Source: Serratia liquefaciens (GTDB lineage: Bacteria > Pseudomonadota > Gammaproteobacteria > Enterobacterales > Enterobacteriaceae). Taken from it: a DNA stretch of 64,000 nucleotides. The notes below the pieces were generated by a model. It made no database searches. It was given only the letters and a program-made list of their open reading frames with translations, and had not been told where the DNA came from. Below, in pieces: positions 11,416 through 19,500 of the stretch. Position 1 is the stretch's first letter; every line of letters starts with the position of its first letter. The stretch is from the NCBI RefSeq assembly GCF_027594825.1, contig NZ_CP088930.1, forward strand, positions 4,773,019 through 4,837,018, in the 5' to 3' direction. Made by a program: the position numbers and the translations under genes.

Positions 11416-12606
11416 TTACAGCACGGCGACGATGGCTTCACACAGCGGCGCCATATTGTCTGGCGTCATGCCTGCGACGTTAACCCGGCCGGAGTTAACG
11501 GCGTAAACGCCAAATTCGTCACGCAGGCGCAGTACCTGTTCTTTGGTCAACCCGCTGAACGAGAACATGCCGTTCTGGTTGATGATAAAGCTGAAGTCCT
11601 GCTCTGCGCCTTTCTCCTGCAGAGTATTCACGAACAGCTGACGCATGCGGTGAATGCGTTGACGCATATCGGTCAGCTCCTGCTCCCAAAGCGCGCGCAG
11701 CGCATCATCACCCAGGATGGTCGCAACCACCGCGGCACCGTGTGACGGCGGGTTGGAGTAGTTGGCGCGAATGGCGGCTTTCACCTGGCTGAAGGCGCGA
11801 TCAGCGGTATCCGCATCTGCGGCAACCAGAGTACAGGCGCCGACACGTTCGTTGTATAGGCCGAAATTCTTCGAGTACGAGCTGGCCACGATCAGTTCCT
11901 GATGCTTGGCGGCGAAAATACGCAGGCCCTGTGCATCTTCTTCCAGACCTTTCGCAAAGCCCTGGTAAGCAAAGTCGAACAGCGGCAGCCAGCCGTTAGC
12001 CACAGACAGCTCGGCTAACTGAGCCCACTGCTCTGGCGTAGGATCGATACCGGTTGGGTTATGGCAGCAACCATGGAACAGGACCACATCGCCTGCCTGA
12101 GCCTGTTTCAGGCTGTTCAACAGGCCATCGAAGTCCAGCGCATGATTAGCCGCATCGTAGTAGGCATATTCCAGCACTTCCAGGCCGACGGCGCCGAAGA
12201 CGTTTTTATGGTTCGGCCAGCTTGGGTTGCTGATCCAGATGCGTTTAGCGCTGGTCTGGTTGGCGATGAAGTCAGCTGCCACACGCAGGCCGCCGGTACC
12301 ACCAGGCGTTTGCGCGGTGCGCGCACGCTTGTTGGCAATGATTGGGCTTTGTTTGCCGAACAGCAGCTCTTGCGTGCAGTTGGCGAAAGCGGGGATGCCC
12401 TCAATGCCGAGATAGTTTTTGGTGGCTTCATTTTCCAGCAGATACTGCTCGGCTTTTTTCACGCTGGTCAGCACCGGCGTTTTGCCGGTTTCGTCTTTGT
12501 AAACGCCAATGCCCAAATTGATTTTGTTCGGGCGTGCGTCGGCGCGGAAAATGTCGGTCAGACCCAGAATCGGATCGGCAGGTGCAGCAGTGATTTTTTC
12601 AAACAT
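11416..12606 (-). CDS. aspC: Aspartate aminotransferase AspC
   Basis: A 396-residue PLP-dependent class I aminotransferase that interconverts aspartate/2-oxoglutarate and oxaloacetate/glutamate. The PLP-binding Lys is in [15 protein letters not shown], with the phosphate-contact Arg in the same segment. The substrate-carboxylate Arg is in SGRVNVAGM near the C-terminus. The start at 12606 gives [14 protein letters not shown], the E. coli-type N-terminus, preceded by GGAAG. An in-frame ATG at 12621 would add five residues. The gene sits leftward next to ompF, asnS and pncB, as in E. coli. Confidence 0.96.
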   Translation of the reverse strand: MFEKITAAPADPILGLTDIFRADARPNKINLGIGVYKDETGKTPVLTSVKKAEQYLLENEATKNYLGIEGIPAFANCTQELLFGKQSPIIANKRARTAQTPGGTGGLRVAADFIANQTSAKRIWISNPSWPNHKNVFGAVGLEVLEYAYYDAANHALDFDGLLNSLKQAQAGDVVLFHGCCHNPTGIDPTPEQWAQLAELSVANGWLPLFDFAYQGFAKGLEEDAQGLRIFAAKHQELIVASSYSKNFGLYNERVGACTLVAADADTADRAFSQVKAAIRANYSNPPSHGAAVVATILGDDALRALWEQELTDMRQRIHRMRQLFVNTLQEKGAEQDFSFIINQNGMFSFSGLTKEQVLRLRDEFGVYAVNSGRVNVAGMTPDNMAPLCEAIVAVL

Positions 12607-12779
12607 GTCAGGTGCTTCCATGGCTCGGAGTTAAGCAGACAGAAGCATCAGGGTAGCGCCAGTTATGCGCTTTGCCAATCGTTTGCGAGAAAAACACAGC
12701 GATCTTGTGAAGGGCGCAGATTCGGCATAAAAAATGAGGAAGAAGGGGGCATTGGCAGGATAAAAATTTACGCGTAGCG

Positions 12780-12812
12780 CAAAAACAAAAACAGGGCCGA
12801 AGCCCTGTTTTT
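12780..12812 (-). terminator. Rho-independent terminator of ompF
   Basis: On the minus strand ACAGGGC-ttcg-GCCCTGT forms a 7-bp stem and is followed by TTTTTGTTTTTG. It lies 40-70 bp past the ompF stop. The plus strand also has a T run (12808-12814), so the hairpin may work both ways. Confidence 0.88.
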
Positions 12813-12852
12813 TTAACTTACTCGACGGTGAACCGTCGTTAAGTGAGACAAC

Positions 12853-13962
12853 TTAGAACTGGTAAACCAGACCAACACCTACGATATCATCGGTAGCGGT
12901 GCCAGTGGCTTTAGTGAACTCGTTGTCGTCCAGCAGGTTGATTTTGTAATCAACATAGGTAGACATGTTTTTGTTGAAGTAGTAAGTGGTACCAACAGAA
13001 ACATATTTAACCAGGTCGGCATCGCCGCCGCTGAAGCTAGAACCGTGGTTGGTGTGGCCAGCCAGGTTTTTACCTTTAGACTGCAGGTAAGAAACTTCTG
13101 GACGCAGACCGAAGTCGAACTGGTATTGCGCAGTCACTTCGAAGTTCTGAGTTTTGTTAGCGATACCTGCATCGAAATCACCGTATGGAGTCATGTTACG
13201 GGTTTCAGAGTACATGGCTGCCAGGTAGACGTTGTTCGCGTCGTATTTAGCACCAACGGTCCATGCGTCAGCTTTGTCGCCGCCAGCAGTGGAGTCGTTA
13301 GTTTGCTTGTCAGTACGGTCAGAAGATGCATATGCAGCACCGAAGCTTACGCCTTCGCCGATGTCATAGGTAGAAGACAGGCCCCAACCGTCGCCATTCT
13401 GTTTCTTCAGAGCGCGACCGTCGTTTTCGTTCTTACCTTGGTACTGAACAGCGAAGTTCAGACCGTCAACCAGACCGAAGAAGTTGTTGTTACGGTAAGT
13501 AGCAACGCCGTTGGTACGGCCAGTCATGAAGTTGTCGGTGTAGGTATAAGTATCGCCACCGAACTCTGGCAGCATATCTGTCCAGCCTTCTACGTCGTAC
13601 AGTACGCCGTAGTTACGACCGTAGTCGAATGAACCGTAGTCAGCAAATTTCAGACCTGCGAAGCCCAGACGAGTCTTGGTGCCTTCGGTACCTTGTGCTT
13701 CGTCGTGGTTAGCCTGAACGTTGTATTCCCACTGGCCGTAACCGGTCAGTTGGTCAGAAATCTGGGTTTCACCTTTGAAGCCGAAACGAACATAGGTCTG
13801 ATCGCCGTCATTGCCTTTGTCGTCTGAGAAGTAGTGCAGACCGTCAACTTTACCGTACAGATCCAGTTTGTTGCCGTCTTTGTTGTAGATTTCAGCAGCG
13901 TTAGCTGCACCAGCGGCTAACAGAGCTGGGATTACCACTGCAAGAATATTGCGCTTCATCAT
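12853..13962 (-). CDS. ompF: Outer-membrane general porin OmpF
   Basis: A 369-residue trimeric general porin. The signal peptide [22 protein letters not shown] is followed by the mature start [16 protein letters not shown], typical of OmpF/OmpC. The constriction-loop motif PEFGGDT is present, and the protein ends GVGLVYQF with the terminal Phe needed for BAM recognition. The aspC-ompF-asnS order, and an upstream region closely resembling that of E. coli ompF, support OmpF over OmpC. The leader GAGGGTAATATAATG is like the ompF segment bound by the MicF small RNA. The second codon is also ATG, so translation may start at 13959. Confidence 0.94.
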   Translation of the reverse strand: MMKRNILAVVIPALLAAGAANAAEIYNKDGNKLDLYGKVDGLHYFSDDKGNDGDQTYVRFGFKGETQISDQLTGYGQWEYNVQANHDEAQGTEGTKTRLGFAGLKFADYGSFDYGRNYGVLYDVEGWTDMLPEFGGDTYTYTDNFMTGRTNGVATYRNNNFFGLVDGLNFAVQYQGKNENDGRALKKQNGDGWGLSSTYDIGEGVSFGAAYASSDRTDKQTNDSTAGGDKADAWTVGAKYDANNVYLAAMYSETRNMTPYGDFDAGIANKTQNFEVTAQYQFDFGLRPEVSYLQSKGKNLAGHTNHGSSFSGGDADLVKYVSVGTTYYFNKNMSTYVDYKINLLDDNEFTKATGTATDDIVGVGLVYQF

Positions 13963-14099
13963 TATATTACCCTCATTGGTGTTATTCGGACACCTTTGCC
14001 ACTGCCGCCAATAATTCTTTTGGAACTATTGTTGATAGATTGGTGTCGTCCTGTGTCTGCACGCAGTGTTCCATTCACGGGCAGGTTAATCTAGAACGA

Positions 14100-14162
14100 A
14101 AATGCTACCAATGTCCTAATGAGGTTTCAAAAAGAAAGTATTTGTAACCAAATGTAATATTC
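14100..14162 (-). promoter_or_regulatory. OmpR-binding region of ompF
   Basis: Read on the minus strand, TTTGGTTACAAATACTTTC is followed closely by TTTTTGAAACC and then CATTGGTAGCATTTTC. These match in order and spacing the F1-F2-F3 OmpR boxes upstream of E. coli ompF. They lie roughly 140-200 bp before the coding start, so osmolarity control through EnvZ/OmpR is expected. The remainder of the 303-bp ompF-asnS gap holds the ompF leader and the asnS terminator. Confidence 0.75.
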
Positions 14163-14189
14163 ACGGAACTTTGTGACGCTCGTCAATAT

Positions 14190-14225
14190 TAAAAAATGCG
14201 AAAGGCCAGCTAAGCTGGCCTTGGT
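14190..14225 (-). terminator. Rho-independent terminator of asnS
   Basis: AAGGCCAGC (14202-14210) and GCTGGCCTT (14214-14222) form a perfect 9-bp stem with a three-base loop. On the minus strand it is followed by TCGCATTTTTTAA. It lies about 45 bp past the asnS stop and upstream of the ompF OmpR sites, insulating ompF from asnS read-through. Confidence 0.88.
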
Positions 14226-14265
14226 TTTGTAACTAAATTAACTAGAAAATGTATTATCTGATTAA

Positions 14266-15666
14266 TTAAAAGGTTGCATTACGTGGTGTGCGTGGGAAAG
14301 GGATCACGTCGCGCACGTTTTGCACACCGGTTACGTAGGCGATTAAACGCTCAAAACCTAAACCGAAGCCGGCGTGTGGCACGGTGCCATAACGACGCAG
14401 ATCGCGGTACCACCAATAATCTTCTTTATTCAGGCCCATGGCTTCCAGGCGCTGATCCAACACGTCCAGACGTTCTTCACGCTGAGCACCGCCGATGATC
14501 TCGCCAATGCCCGGGGCCAGCACGTCCATCGCCGCAACGGTTTTGCCGTCGTCGTTCATCCGCATATAGAAAGCTTTGATGTCTTTCGGGTAGTTTTTCA
14601 CCACTACCGGCGCTTTAAAGTGTTTCTCGGCCAGGTAACGCTCATGCTCGGAAGACAGATCGATACCCCAGGAAACCGGGTTTTCGAAAGTCTGGCCAGA
14701 GGCGATCAGAATTTCCACCGCTTCGGTGTAATCAACCTGAGCGAAGTCGGAAGAAACAAAACGCTTCAGGCGGTCAATCGCATCTTTATCTACGCGTTCT
14801 GCGAAGAACTGCATGTCATCCATACGCTCGTTCAATACGGCCTGGAATACATACTTCAGCATTTTCTCTGCCAGTTCCGCGATATCCTCGAGGTCAGCAA
14901 AGGCAACTTCCGGCTCGATCATCCAAAACTCGGCCAGGTGACGGCTGGTGTTGGAGTTTTCGGCGCGGAAAGTCGGGCCGAAGGTGTAAATTTTCGACAA
15001 CGCACAGGCATAGGTTTCGCCGTTCAACTGGCCGGAAACGGTCAGGAACGCTTCTTTACCGAAAAAGTCCTGGCTGAAATCGACAGCGCCTTTATCGGTG
15101 CGCGGCAGGTTTTCCAGATCCAGCGTGGAAACGCGGAACATTTCGCCGGCGCCTTCGGTATCGGAAGCGGTGATCAGCGGAGTGGAAACCCAGAAGAAGC
15201 CGTTCTCGTGATAAAAACGGTGAATCGCCTGCGCCAGAGTGTGACGCACGCGAGCCACGGCACCGATCAGGTTGGTGCGTGGGCGCAGGTGCGCCACTTC
15301 GCGCAGGTATTCGATGCTGTGGCGCTTGGCTGCCATCGGGTAAGTGTCAGGATCGTCAACCCAACCGACCACTTTAATCTCGGTCGCCTGCAGTTCGAAA
15401 CTCTGACCTTCGCCAGGAGAGGCGACCACTTTGCCGGTCACTTCAATCGAGCAGCCGGTGGTCAGATGCAGCACTTCATCCTGATAATTCGGCAGAGAAT
15501 TATTAACGACGGCCTGTAACGGATCAAAGCAGGAACCGTCATAGACGGCCAGGAAGGAGATACCAGCTTTAGAATCTCTCCGGGTACGCACCCAACCGCG
15601 CACGGTGACTTCACTGTCAACCGCAGCACGGCCTTGCAGTACGTCGACTACAGGCACTACGCTCAT
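14266..15666 (-). CDS. asnS: Asparaginyl-tRNA synthetase AsnS
   Basis: A 466-residue class IIb aminoacyl-tRNA synthetase that charges tRNA-Asn. An N-terminal OB-fold anticodon-binding domain ([16 protein letters not shown]) occupies about residues 20-105. Class II motif 2 is visible as [21 protein letters not shown]. Motif 3 is at the C-terminus as [15 protein letters not shown]. The length equals that of the E. coli enzyme. The gene is leftward between pncB and ompF. Confidence 0.97.
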   Translation of the reverse strand: MSVVPVVDVLQGRAAVDSEVTVRGWVRTRRDSKAGISFLAVYDGSCFDPLQAVVNNSLPNYQDEVLHLTTGCSIEVTGKVVASPGEGQSFELQATEIKVVGWVDDPDTYPMAAKRHSIEYLREVAHLRPRTNLIGAVARVRHTLAQAIHRFYHENGFFWVSTPLITASDTEGAGEMFRVSTLDLENLPRTDKGAVDFSQDFFGKEAFLTVSGQLNGETYACALSKIYTFGPTFRAENSNTSRHLAEFWMIEPEVAFADLEDIAELAEKMLKYVFQAVLNERMDDMQFFAERVDKDAIDRLKRFVSSDFAQVDYTEAVEILIASGQTFENPVSWGIDLSSEHERYLAEKHFKAPVVVKNYPKDIKAFYMRMNDDGKTVAAMDVLAPGIGEIIGGAQREERLDVLDQRLEAMGLNKEDYWWYRDLRRYGTVPHAGFGLGFERLIAYVTGVQNVRDVIPFPRTPRNATF

Positions 15667-15835
15667 AGATTTCTCTCTTAATAATTTGGTTTAGAAATAG
15701 CTTACAACCCAAGAATATGGGGATGTTGCTATGTTACTTGCCGCGGTGCAGAGCACAAGCAGAAATCGCCGGATTGATGCAACATTTCTTGGCTCTGGGC
15801 GAAAAGGGAGCACGGCGAAGTCTCTTATAAAGAAG

Positions 15836-15871
15836 AAAAAAGCCGGCATGAGGTCTTCAGCCGGCTTTTTC
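15836..15871 (-). terminator. Rho-independent terminator of pncB
   Basis: AAAAAGCCGGC and GCCGGCTTTTT form an 11-bp stem with a 12-base loop, with T runs on both strands. It starts just past the pncB stop and lies upstream of asnS. Confidence 0.88.
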
Positions 15872-15892
15872 GCGTTGGCAGGGCAGTTGGGC

Positions 15893-17098
15893 TTAGCTGG
15901 CTTTCTTCACCAGCGGTAAATCGAAGGCCTTGCGCAAGGCTTTCACAAAGGCTTGATCCTGGCAGATGGTCTTGCCCGGGCTGTCGGAAAGTTTAGCTAC
16001 CGGCTTGCCTTTGCATTCGACCAGCTTGATCACGATGTTCAGCGGTTTAACCCCAGGAATATCGCAAGTCAGACGGGTGCCGATACCAAATACCAGATTG
16101 ACGCGCTGGTGAAAACGACGGTAGAGCGCCATCGCCTTGTCCAACTCCAGATTGTCGGAGAACACCAGCGTTTTGCTCATGGGGTCGATGCCCAGCTTCT
16201 GATAATGCGCAATGGCTTTCTCGCCCCATTCGAACGGATCGCCCGAATCATGGCGCAGGCCCTGATAACGCTGGGCGAACTGCGGACCGAAATCACGCAG
16301 GAAGGCGTCCATGGTGATGCAGTCGGTCAGCGCGATGCCGAGCTGGTCCGGGTATTCATCCAGCCAGGCTTGCAGCGCTGCGCGTTGGCTGTTGGCCAAT
16401 ACCGGGCTGATCTGCTGGTGCGCCTGGAACCATTCATGAGCCTGAGTACCCACGGGCGCCAGAGCAAGCTGGTGGGCCAGATCGTAGTTGCTGGTGCCGA
16501 CCAGATAAGGAAATTCGTCTTTCAAGGTGCTGACAATCGCCTGCTGCACGCTCTGCGAGAAACGACGGCGGGTGCCGAAGTCCATCAGTTTGAAGCGAGA
16601 AATATCGACGTCAGCGCTCATGGCTTTAAAATGCTCGAGTTTGCTGCGCAGATGAGCGACGGCCATCTCAGGCGTGACCTCCGGGGAGCGGTGACGGTGC
16701 ACCACCTCACTGATCACGGCCAGCAGAGGGACTTCCCACATGATCACTTCACGCCAGGGACCGGCAATGCGGATGTGCAACTTGCCTGTATGATTTTCAA
16801 TCTGAACCTGTTGCGGATCGTAGCGAAACTCACGCAGCCAGTTCAGGTAATCTTCGCGGAAGAAAGGCAGCCCGGAAAGATAGTTGAACTCAGCGTCTGT
16901 CAGCGCCAATTGGCTCATCAGTGCGATCTGGGTACGGATCTCGTCGGCATATTCGCCAAGCAGCTCGTCACCGCGGCAGCGGAATTCCGCCGCCACGCTG
17001 ATAGCAGGATAGCGATGGAACACTGCTTGCTGCATATGAAGCTTATAAGCATCAGTATCAAGCAGTGATGTCAAAATCGGGGAGGCGTATTGAGTCAT
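15893..17098 (-). CDS. pncB: Nicotinate phosphoribosyltransferase PncB
   Basis: A 401-residue enzyme that joins nicotinate to PRPP, with ATP hydrolysis, to form nicotinate mononucleotide in the NAD salvage pathway. The family N-terminus [21 protein letters not shown] is present. The active-site region with the phosphorylatable His is seen around [11 protein letters not shown] and [10 protein letters not shown]. The length matches E. coli PncB (400). It is transcribed leftward from a promoter near 17324-17352 with a NadR-like operator, through a leader of about 215 nt. Confidence 0.96.
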   Translation of the reverse strand: MTQYASPILTSLLDTDAYKLHMQQAVFHRYPAISVAAEFRCRGDELLGEYADEIRTQIALMSQLALTDAEFNYLSGLPFFREDYLNWLREFRYDPQQVQIENHTGKLHIRIAGPWREVIMWEVPLLAVISEVVHRHRSPEVTPEMAVAHLRSKLEHFKAMSADVDISRFKLMDFGTRRRFSQSVQQAIVSTLKDEFPYLVGTSNYDLAHQLALAPVGTQAHEWFQAHQQISPVLANSQRAALQAWLDEYPDQLGIALTDCITMDAFLRDFGPQFAQRYQGLRHDSGDPFEWGEKAIAHYQKLGIDPMSKTLVFSDNLELDKAMALYRRFHQRVNLVFGIGTRLTCDIPGVKPLNIVIKLVECKGKPVAKLSDSPGKTICQDQAFVKALRKAFDLPLVKKAS

Positions 17099-17323
17099 AG
17101 CGCGTTACTGCATCCTCGTCAGGCGCGTGTCCAAATCCGGATAATCATAAAAAAGTGGGGGGAGTATACCCGGATTATCCTGTTATTGAAGCTGCATCAC
17201 ACCACAATTCATCGGAGCCGGTCGAGGATTAAACGTGCCTTTATCTCTGCTTGCCATCAGGATACCGACAGAAAAGTCAGATAAGCCTGTAAGGTGAATG
17301 ACTTAGCCTAATTAGTCATAAAA

Positions 17324-17352
17324 ATTATAATGTTAATTATTTTAAACAACAA
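17324..17352 (-). promoter_or_regulatory. pncB promoter with NadR-like box in the spacer
   Basis: On the minus strand a -35 TTGTTG (17347-17352) and a perfect -10 TATAAT (17324-17329) are separated by 17 bp. Overlapping the spacer on the plus strand is TGTTAA-TTATTT-TAAACA (17331-17348), which differs at one base from the NadR consensus TGTTTA-N6-TAAACA. A repressor bound here would cover the promoter. NadR is the known repressor of pncB in enterobacteria. The intervening leader contains the inverted repeat GGATAATC / GATTATCC. Confidence 0.7.
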
Positions 17353-17353
17353 T

Positions 17354-19054
17354 TCAGATAAAACCGTTCTGGGTATGAATGCCTATCCGGTCTTTGCCGT
17401 TTTTCTTGCAAAAATAGAGCGCTTCATCCGCCTGCTTGATCGCCGTTGGCAACAAACGGATATCGCGTACCTGGGCAATGCCGCAACTGGTGGTGAAGCG
17501 GACGTTTTGGCCATCGGTTAATGTCAGGCTGAACCTATGAGTGCGTTCGCGTAGCTGTGACATCACTTCCCGCGCATTCTCCAGCGTACAGTTACCGAGG
17601 ATCACGGCAAATTCTTCACCACCATAGCGACAGAAAATATCGCTGGACCGGAAGGTGCTTTGCAGCAGTTTGCCGAATGCCACCAGCACCAGGTCACCCA
17701 CATGATGGCCGTAGGTGTCATTAAGGCTTTTGAAATTATCAATATCAATCAGGCAAAAGGCCAATGGATAGCTGCCTGCGGCCAACGATTCGCATTCGAG
17801 GAAGAACTTACGGCGGTTATAGATGTTGGTTAAAGGATCAAGGAACGAGGACGCCTCCAGTTCTTTGATCAGCAGATGTTTTTCATTTTCCAGCGTCACT
17901 TTTACCAACTGATACTGCTTGAGCTGCTTAATGGCGTCGCTGATGGCCATCAATTCCTGAGCGTAAAACACCTCGTTGCGGTCGATATTCATATTGCCAC
18001 GTGATAGCCGCAAAATATTGTTATGGGTTTTCGTCAGCCAGCGGCTGATATTTGAGCAATACACCAGCGTTGGCAGAAAAATAAACAGCGCAATCAGACC
18101 GGCAAGGGAAATCATGCCGTAAATAGCGGTTTGACTGTGGTAAATCTTATGCTTTGACGCCGCAATTTCCATTTCAAAGGTACGCTGATAAAGCCGCTGT
18201 GAGAGTTCGCTCAGGTTTTTAACATATTGGTAAATCGAGTCGGCGGGATAGGGGGTATGGGTATTAATGGCATTATACAACCCTTCGGAAATGAATCTGG
18301 TCTGGTTGGCGGACAGCTGCGCCAGGATCTCATTGACCAGGGCGGTGGTTTGCACATCGTTATAGGTCAGCTTCATAAAAATCAGCCGGCTGTTTAACGC
18401 ACTCAATACCCCGGTGAGCTGAACGGCTTTCAGATAAGCATCTTTGCGCTCCCGCTGGTTGGTATTGACATCAATGACCTGGTCGATCAGTTCGGTGACA
18501 GACATATTCAGCCGATTATTCAACCGCATGGCTTCCAGAAACAAAAACGAGTCGGCATCGACCATGCGGTTATCGTAGCTATAACGGTAATAACTTTTGC
18601 TGGCCTGAGAAATATAGTAGGCGCTGTTGATGTTAAACAGGTTGGCGTTGACATCGTTCACGTGAGAAAGCTGCAGGTTGTCATTATTCAGCAGTTGTTC
18701 CATCAGATTGAGCATGGAAAGCGCGGCGATTTTTTGTCGAATGCCGAGTTGCTGCGATATTTTACTGTCGAGGTGTGGCCGAAACTGGGCAATTTTTTCG
18801 CGCGCTACGCGGTCGGCATCCTGCCACTGTTGCGGGGTGATATGCGGATCAACCAGGCTCAAGCGCTTTAAACGGTGCGCCAATAACGTGGCCTGAAAAG
18901 CCGCTGAAATCTCTTTGGCACGGGTAATTTTGTACAGATTAAGTCGGTTGTCGCGGTAGTCGGTATTGGCCTCGGCTAGCTCATCGGAAATAAACAGGGC
19001 AAATGAGGACATCAGGGCAAAGGTAAAAAAATAGATCAGATATTTTACTTTCAT
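17354..19054 (-). CDS. Membrane diguanylate cyclase with periplasmic sensor region
   Basis: A 566-residue protein with a transmembrane helix at residues 5-25, a mostly helical predicted-periplasmic region of about 285 residues, and a second membrane helix near 312-335 (GMISLAGLIALFIFLPTLVY). A cytoplasmic GGDEF domain begins near residue 400. The active-site motif GGEEF is at 478-482. An RSSD inhibitory-site motif lies exactly five residues upstream (469-472), so an active, product-inhibited cyclase making c-di-GMP is expected; no EAL domain follows. I do not recognise a named gene. It sits between pncB and pepN, where E. coli K-12 has no cyclase, and is read away from pepN. Confidence 0.9.
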   Translation of the reverse strand: MKVKYLIYFFTFALMSSFALFISDELAEANTDYRDNRLNLYKITRAKEISAAFQATLLAHRLKRLSLVDPHITPQQWQDADRVAREKIAQFRPHLDSKISQQLGIRQKIAALSMLNLMEQLLNNDNLQLSHVNDVNANLFNINSAYYISQASKSYYRYSYDNRMVDADSFLFLEAMRLNNRLNMSVTELIDQVIDVNTNQRERKDAYLKAVQLTGVLSALNSRLIFMKLTYNDVQTTALVNEILAQLSANQTRFISEGLYNAINTHTPYPADSIYQYVKNLSELSQRLYQRTFEMEIAASKHKIYHSQTAIYGMISLAGLIALFIFLPTLVYCSNISRWLTKTHNNILRLSRGNMNIDRNEVFYAQELMAISDAIKQLKQYQLVKVTLENEKHLLIKELEASSFLDPLTNIYNRRKFFLECESLAAGSYPLAFCLIDIDNFKSLNDTYGHHVGDLVLVAFGKLLQSTFRSSDIFCRYGGEEFAVILGNCTLENAREVMSQLRERTHRFSLTLTDGQNVRFTTSCGIAQVRDIRLLPTAIKQADEALYFCKKNGKDRIGIHTQNGFI

Positions 19055-19139
19055 ATGCGCTATGCGTCCTTGAGCCCGATCTGCTAATTATATCACTGAG
19101 TCTCCCAACCTGTCTTGGCTATACCCAACCGGTGGGATT

Positions 19140-19380
19140 GCCTGCAAAGTGCCGTCGAACGGGAAAGACTGCCCCGTGAGATAGGGTAAGTTCGTACTTT
19201 TGACGTCAATGTTCTCATCTGGAATACGTGCGACCCCGCAGGGCATCTTTAGCATTTAATGCTGATTTTCATGCCGCATCAGGTGAAGGAACCTGATGGC
19301 GTGGGCAATTCTTCGACAGGATTACGATCCACCTCCGATTTCTCCGCTCCGGCGGCCCGGCATCTCTGGGTTTTTTTTTT
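19140..19380 (+). ncRNA. Candidate structured RNA / leader before pepN
   Basis: The 446-bp gap between the cyclase and pepN has no convincing protein gene but is rich in hairpins. These include ACGGG/CCCGT near 19160-19177; GGCAT/ATGCC enclosing AGCAT-tta-ATGCT near 19241-19275; and a perfect CATCAGGT-gaagga-ACCTGATG (19277-19298). The stretch ends with a short GC stem (CCCGG/CTGGG) followed by ten T residues (19371-19380), which reads as an intrinsic terminator on the plus strand. A possible promoter (TTGACG near 19201, weak -10 near 19223) would give an RNA of about 145 nt. It matches no RNA family I can name. Confidence 0.4.
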
Positions 19381-19410
19381 AGCTGTGATACAGTTTATTT
19401 ACAATCGGGC
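19377..19410 (+). promoter_or_regulatory. Possible pepN promoter
   Basis: After the T10 tract, TACAAT at 19400-19405 resembles a -10 hexamer and lies about 95 bp before the pepN start. No good -35 is seen at the right distance. If used, pepN would be transcribed independently of the structured region upstream. Confidence 0.35.
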
Positions 19411-19500
19411 TCATCGAAATTTCTGCTCTTTTTCCATGGCGAAATACACCAAAGATGAAAGCCTGGCACCTGTAACTCACTGAGACGTCAAAGGGTTTTT

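Noticed and set aside
12061..12777. A 238-codon plus-strand frame opposite the start of aspC
   Set aside because: It overlaps aspC and the aspC leader; no domain or start signal was recognised.
14374..15519. Long plus-strand open frame (381 codons) opposite asnS
   Set aside because: It lies entirely inside asnS on the other strand and its product shows no recognisable domain; asnS is certain.
15731..15919. A 62-codon frame in the pncB-asnS gap
   Set aside because: It contains the pncB terminator stem and overlaps the pncB end; it is not a plausible gene.
15953..17068. Long plus-strand open frame (371 codons) opposite pncB
   Set aside because: It is the reverse-strand shadow of a well-conserved gene, with no ribosome-binding site or known motif.
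19130..19210. Possible c-di-GMP (GEMM) riboswitch near the cyclase gene
   Set aside because: The stretch TGCAAAGTGCC recalls part of the GEMM core, but the tetraloop, the receptor and the GGTAGGTAGC segment are missing.
19259..19483. A 74-codon open frame upstream of pepN
   Set aside because: It runs through the hairpin region and the T10 tract, has no ribosome-binding site, and its composition is not protein-like; the region reads better as structured RNA plus promoter.
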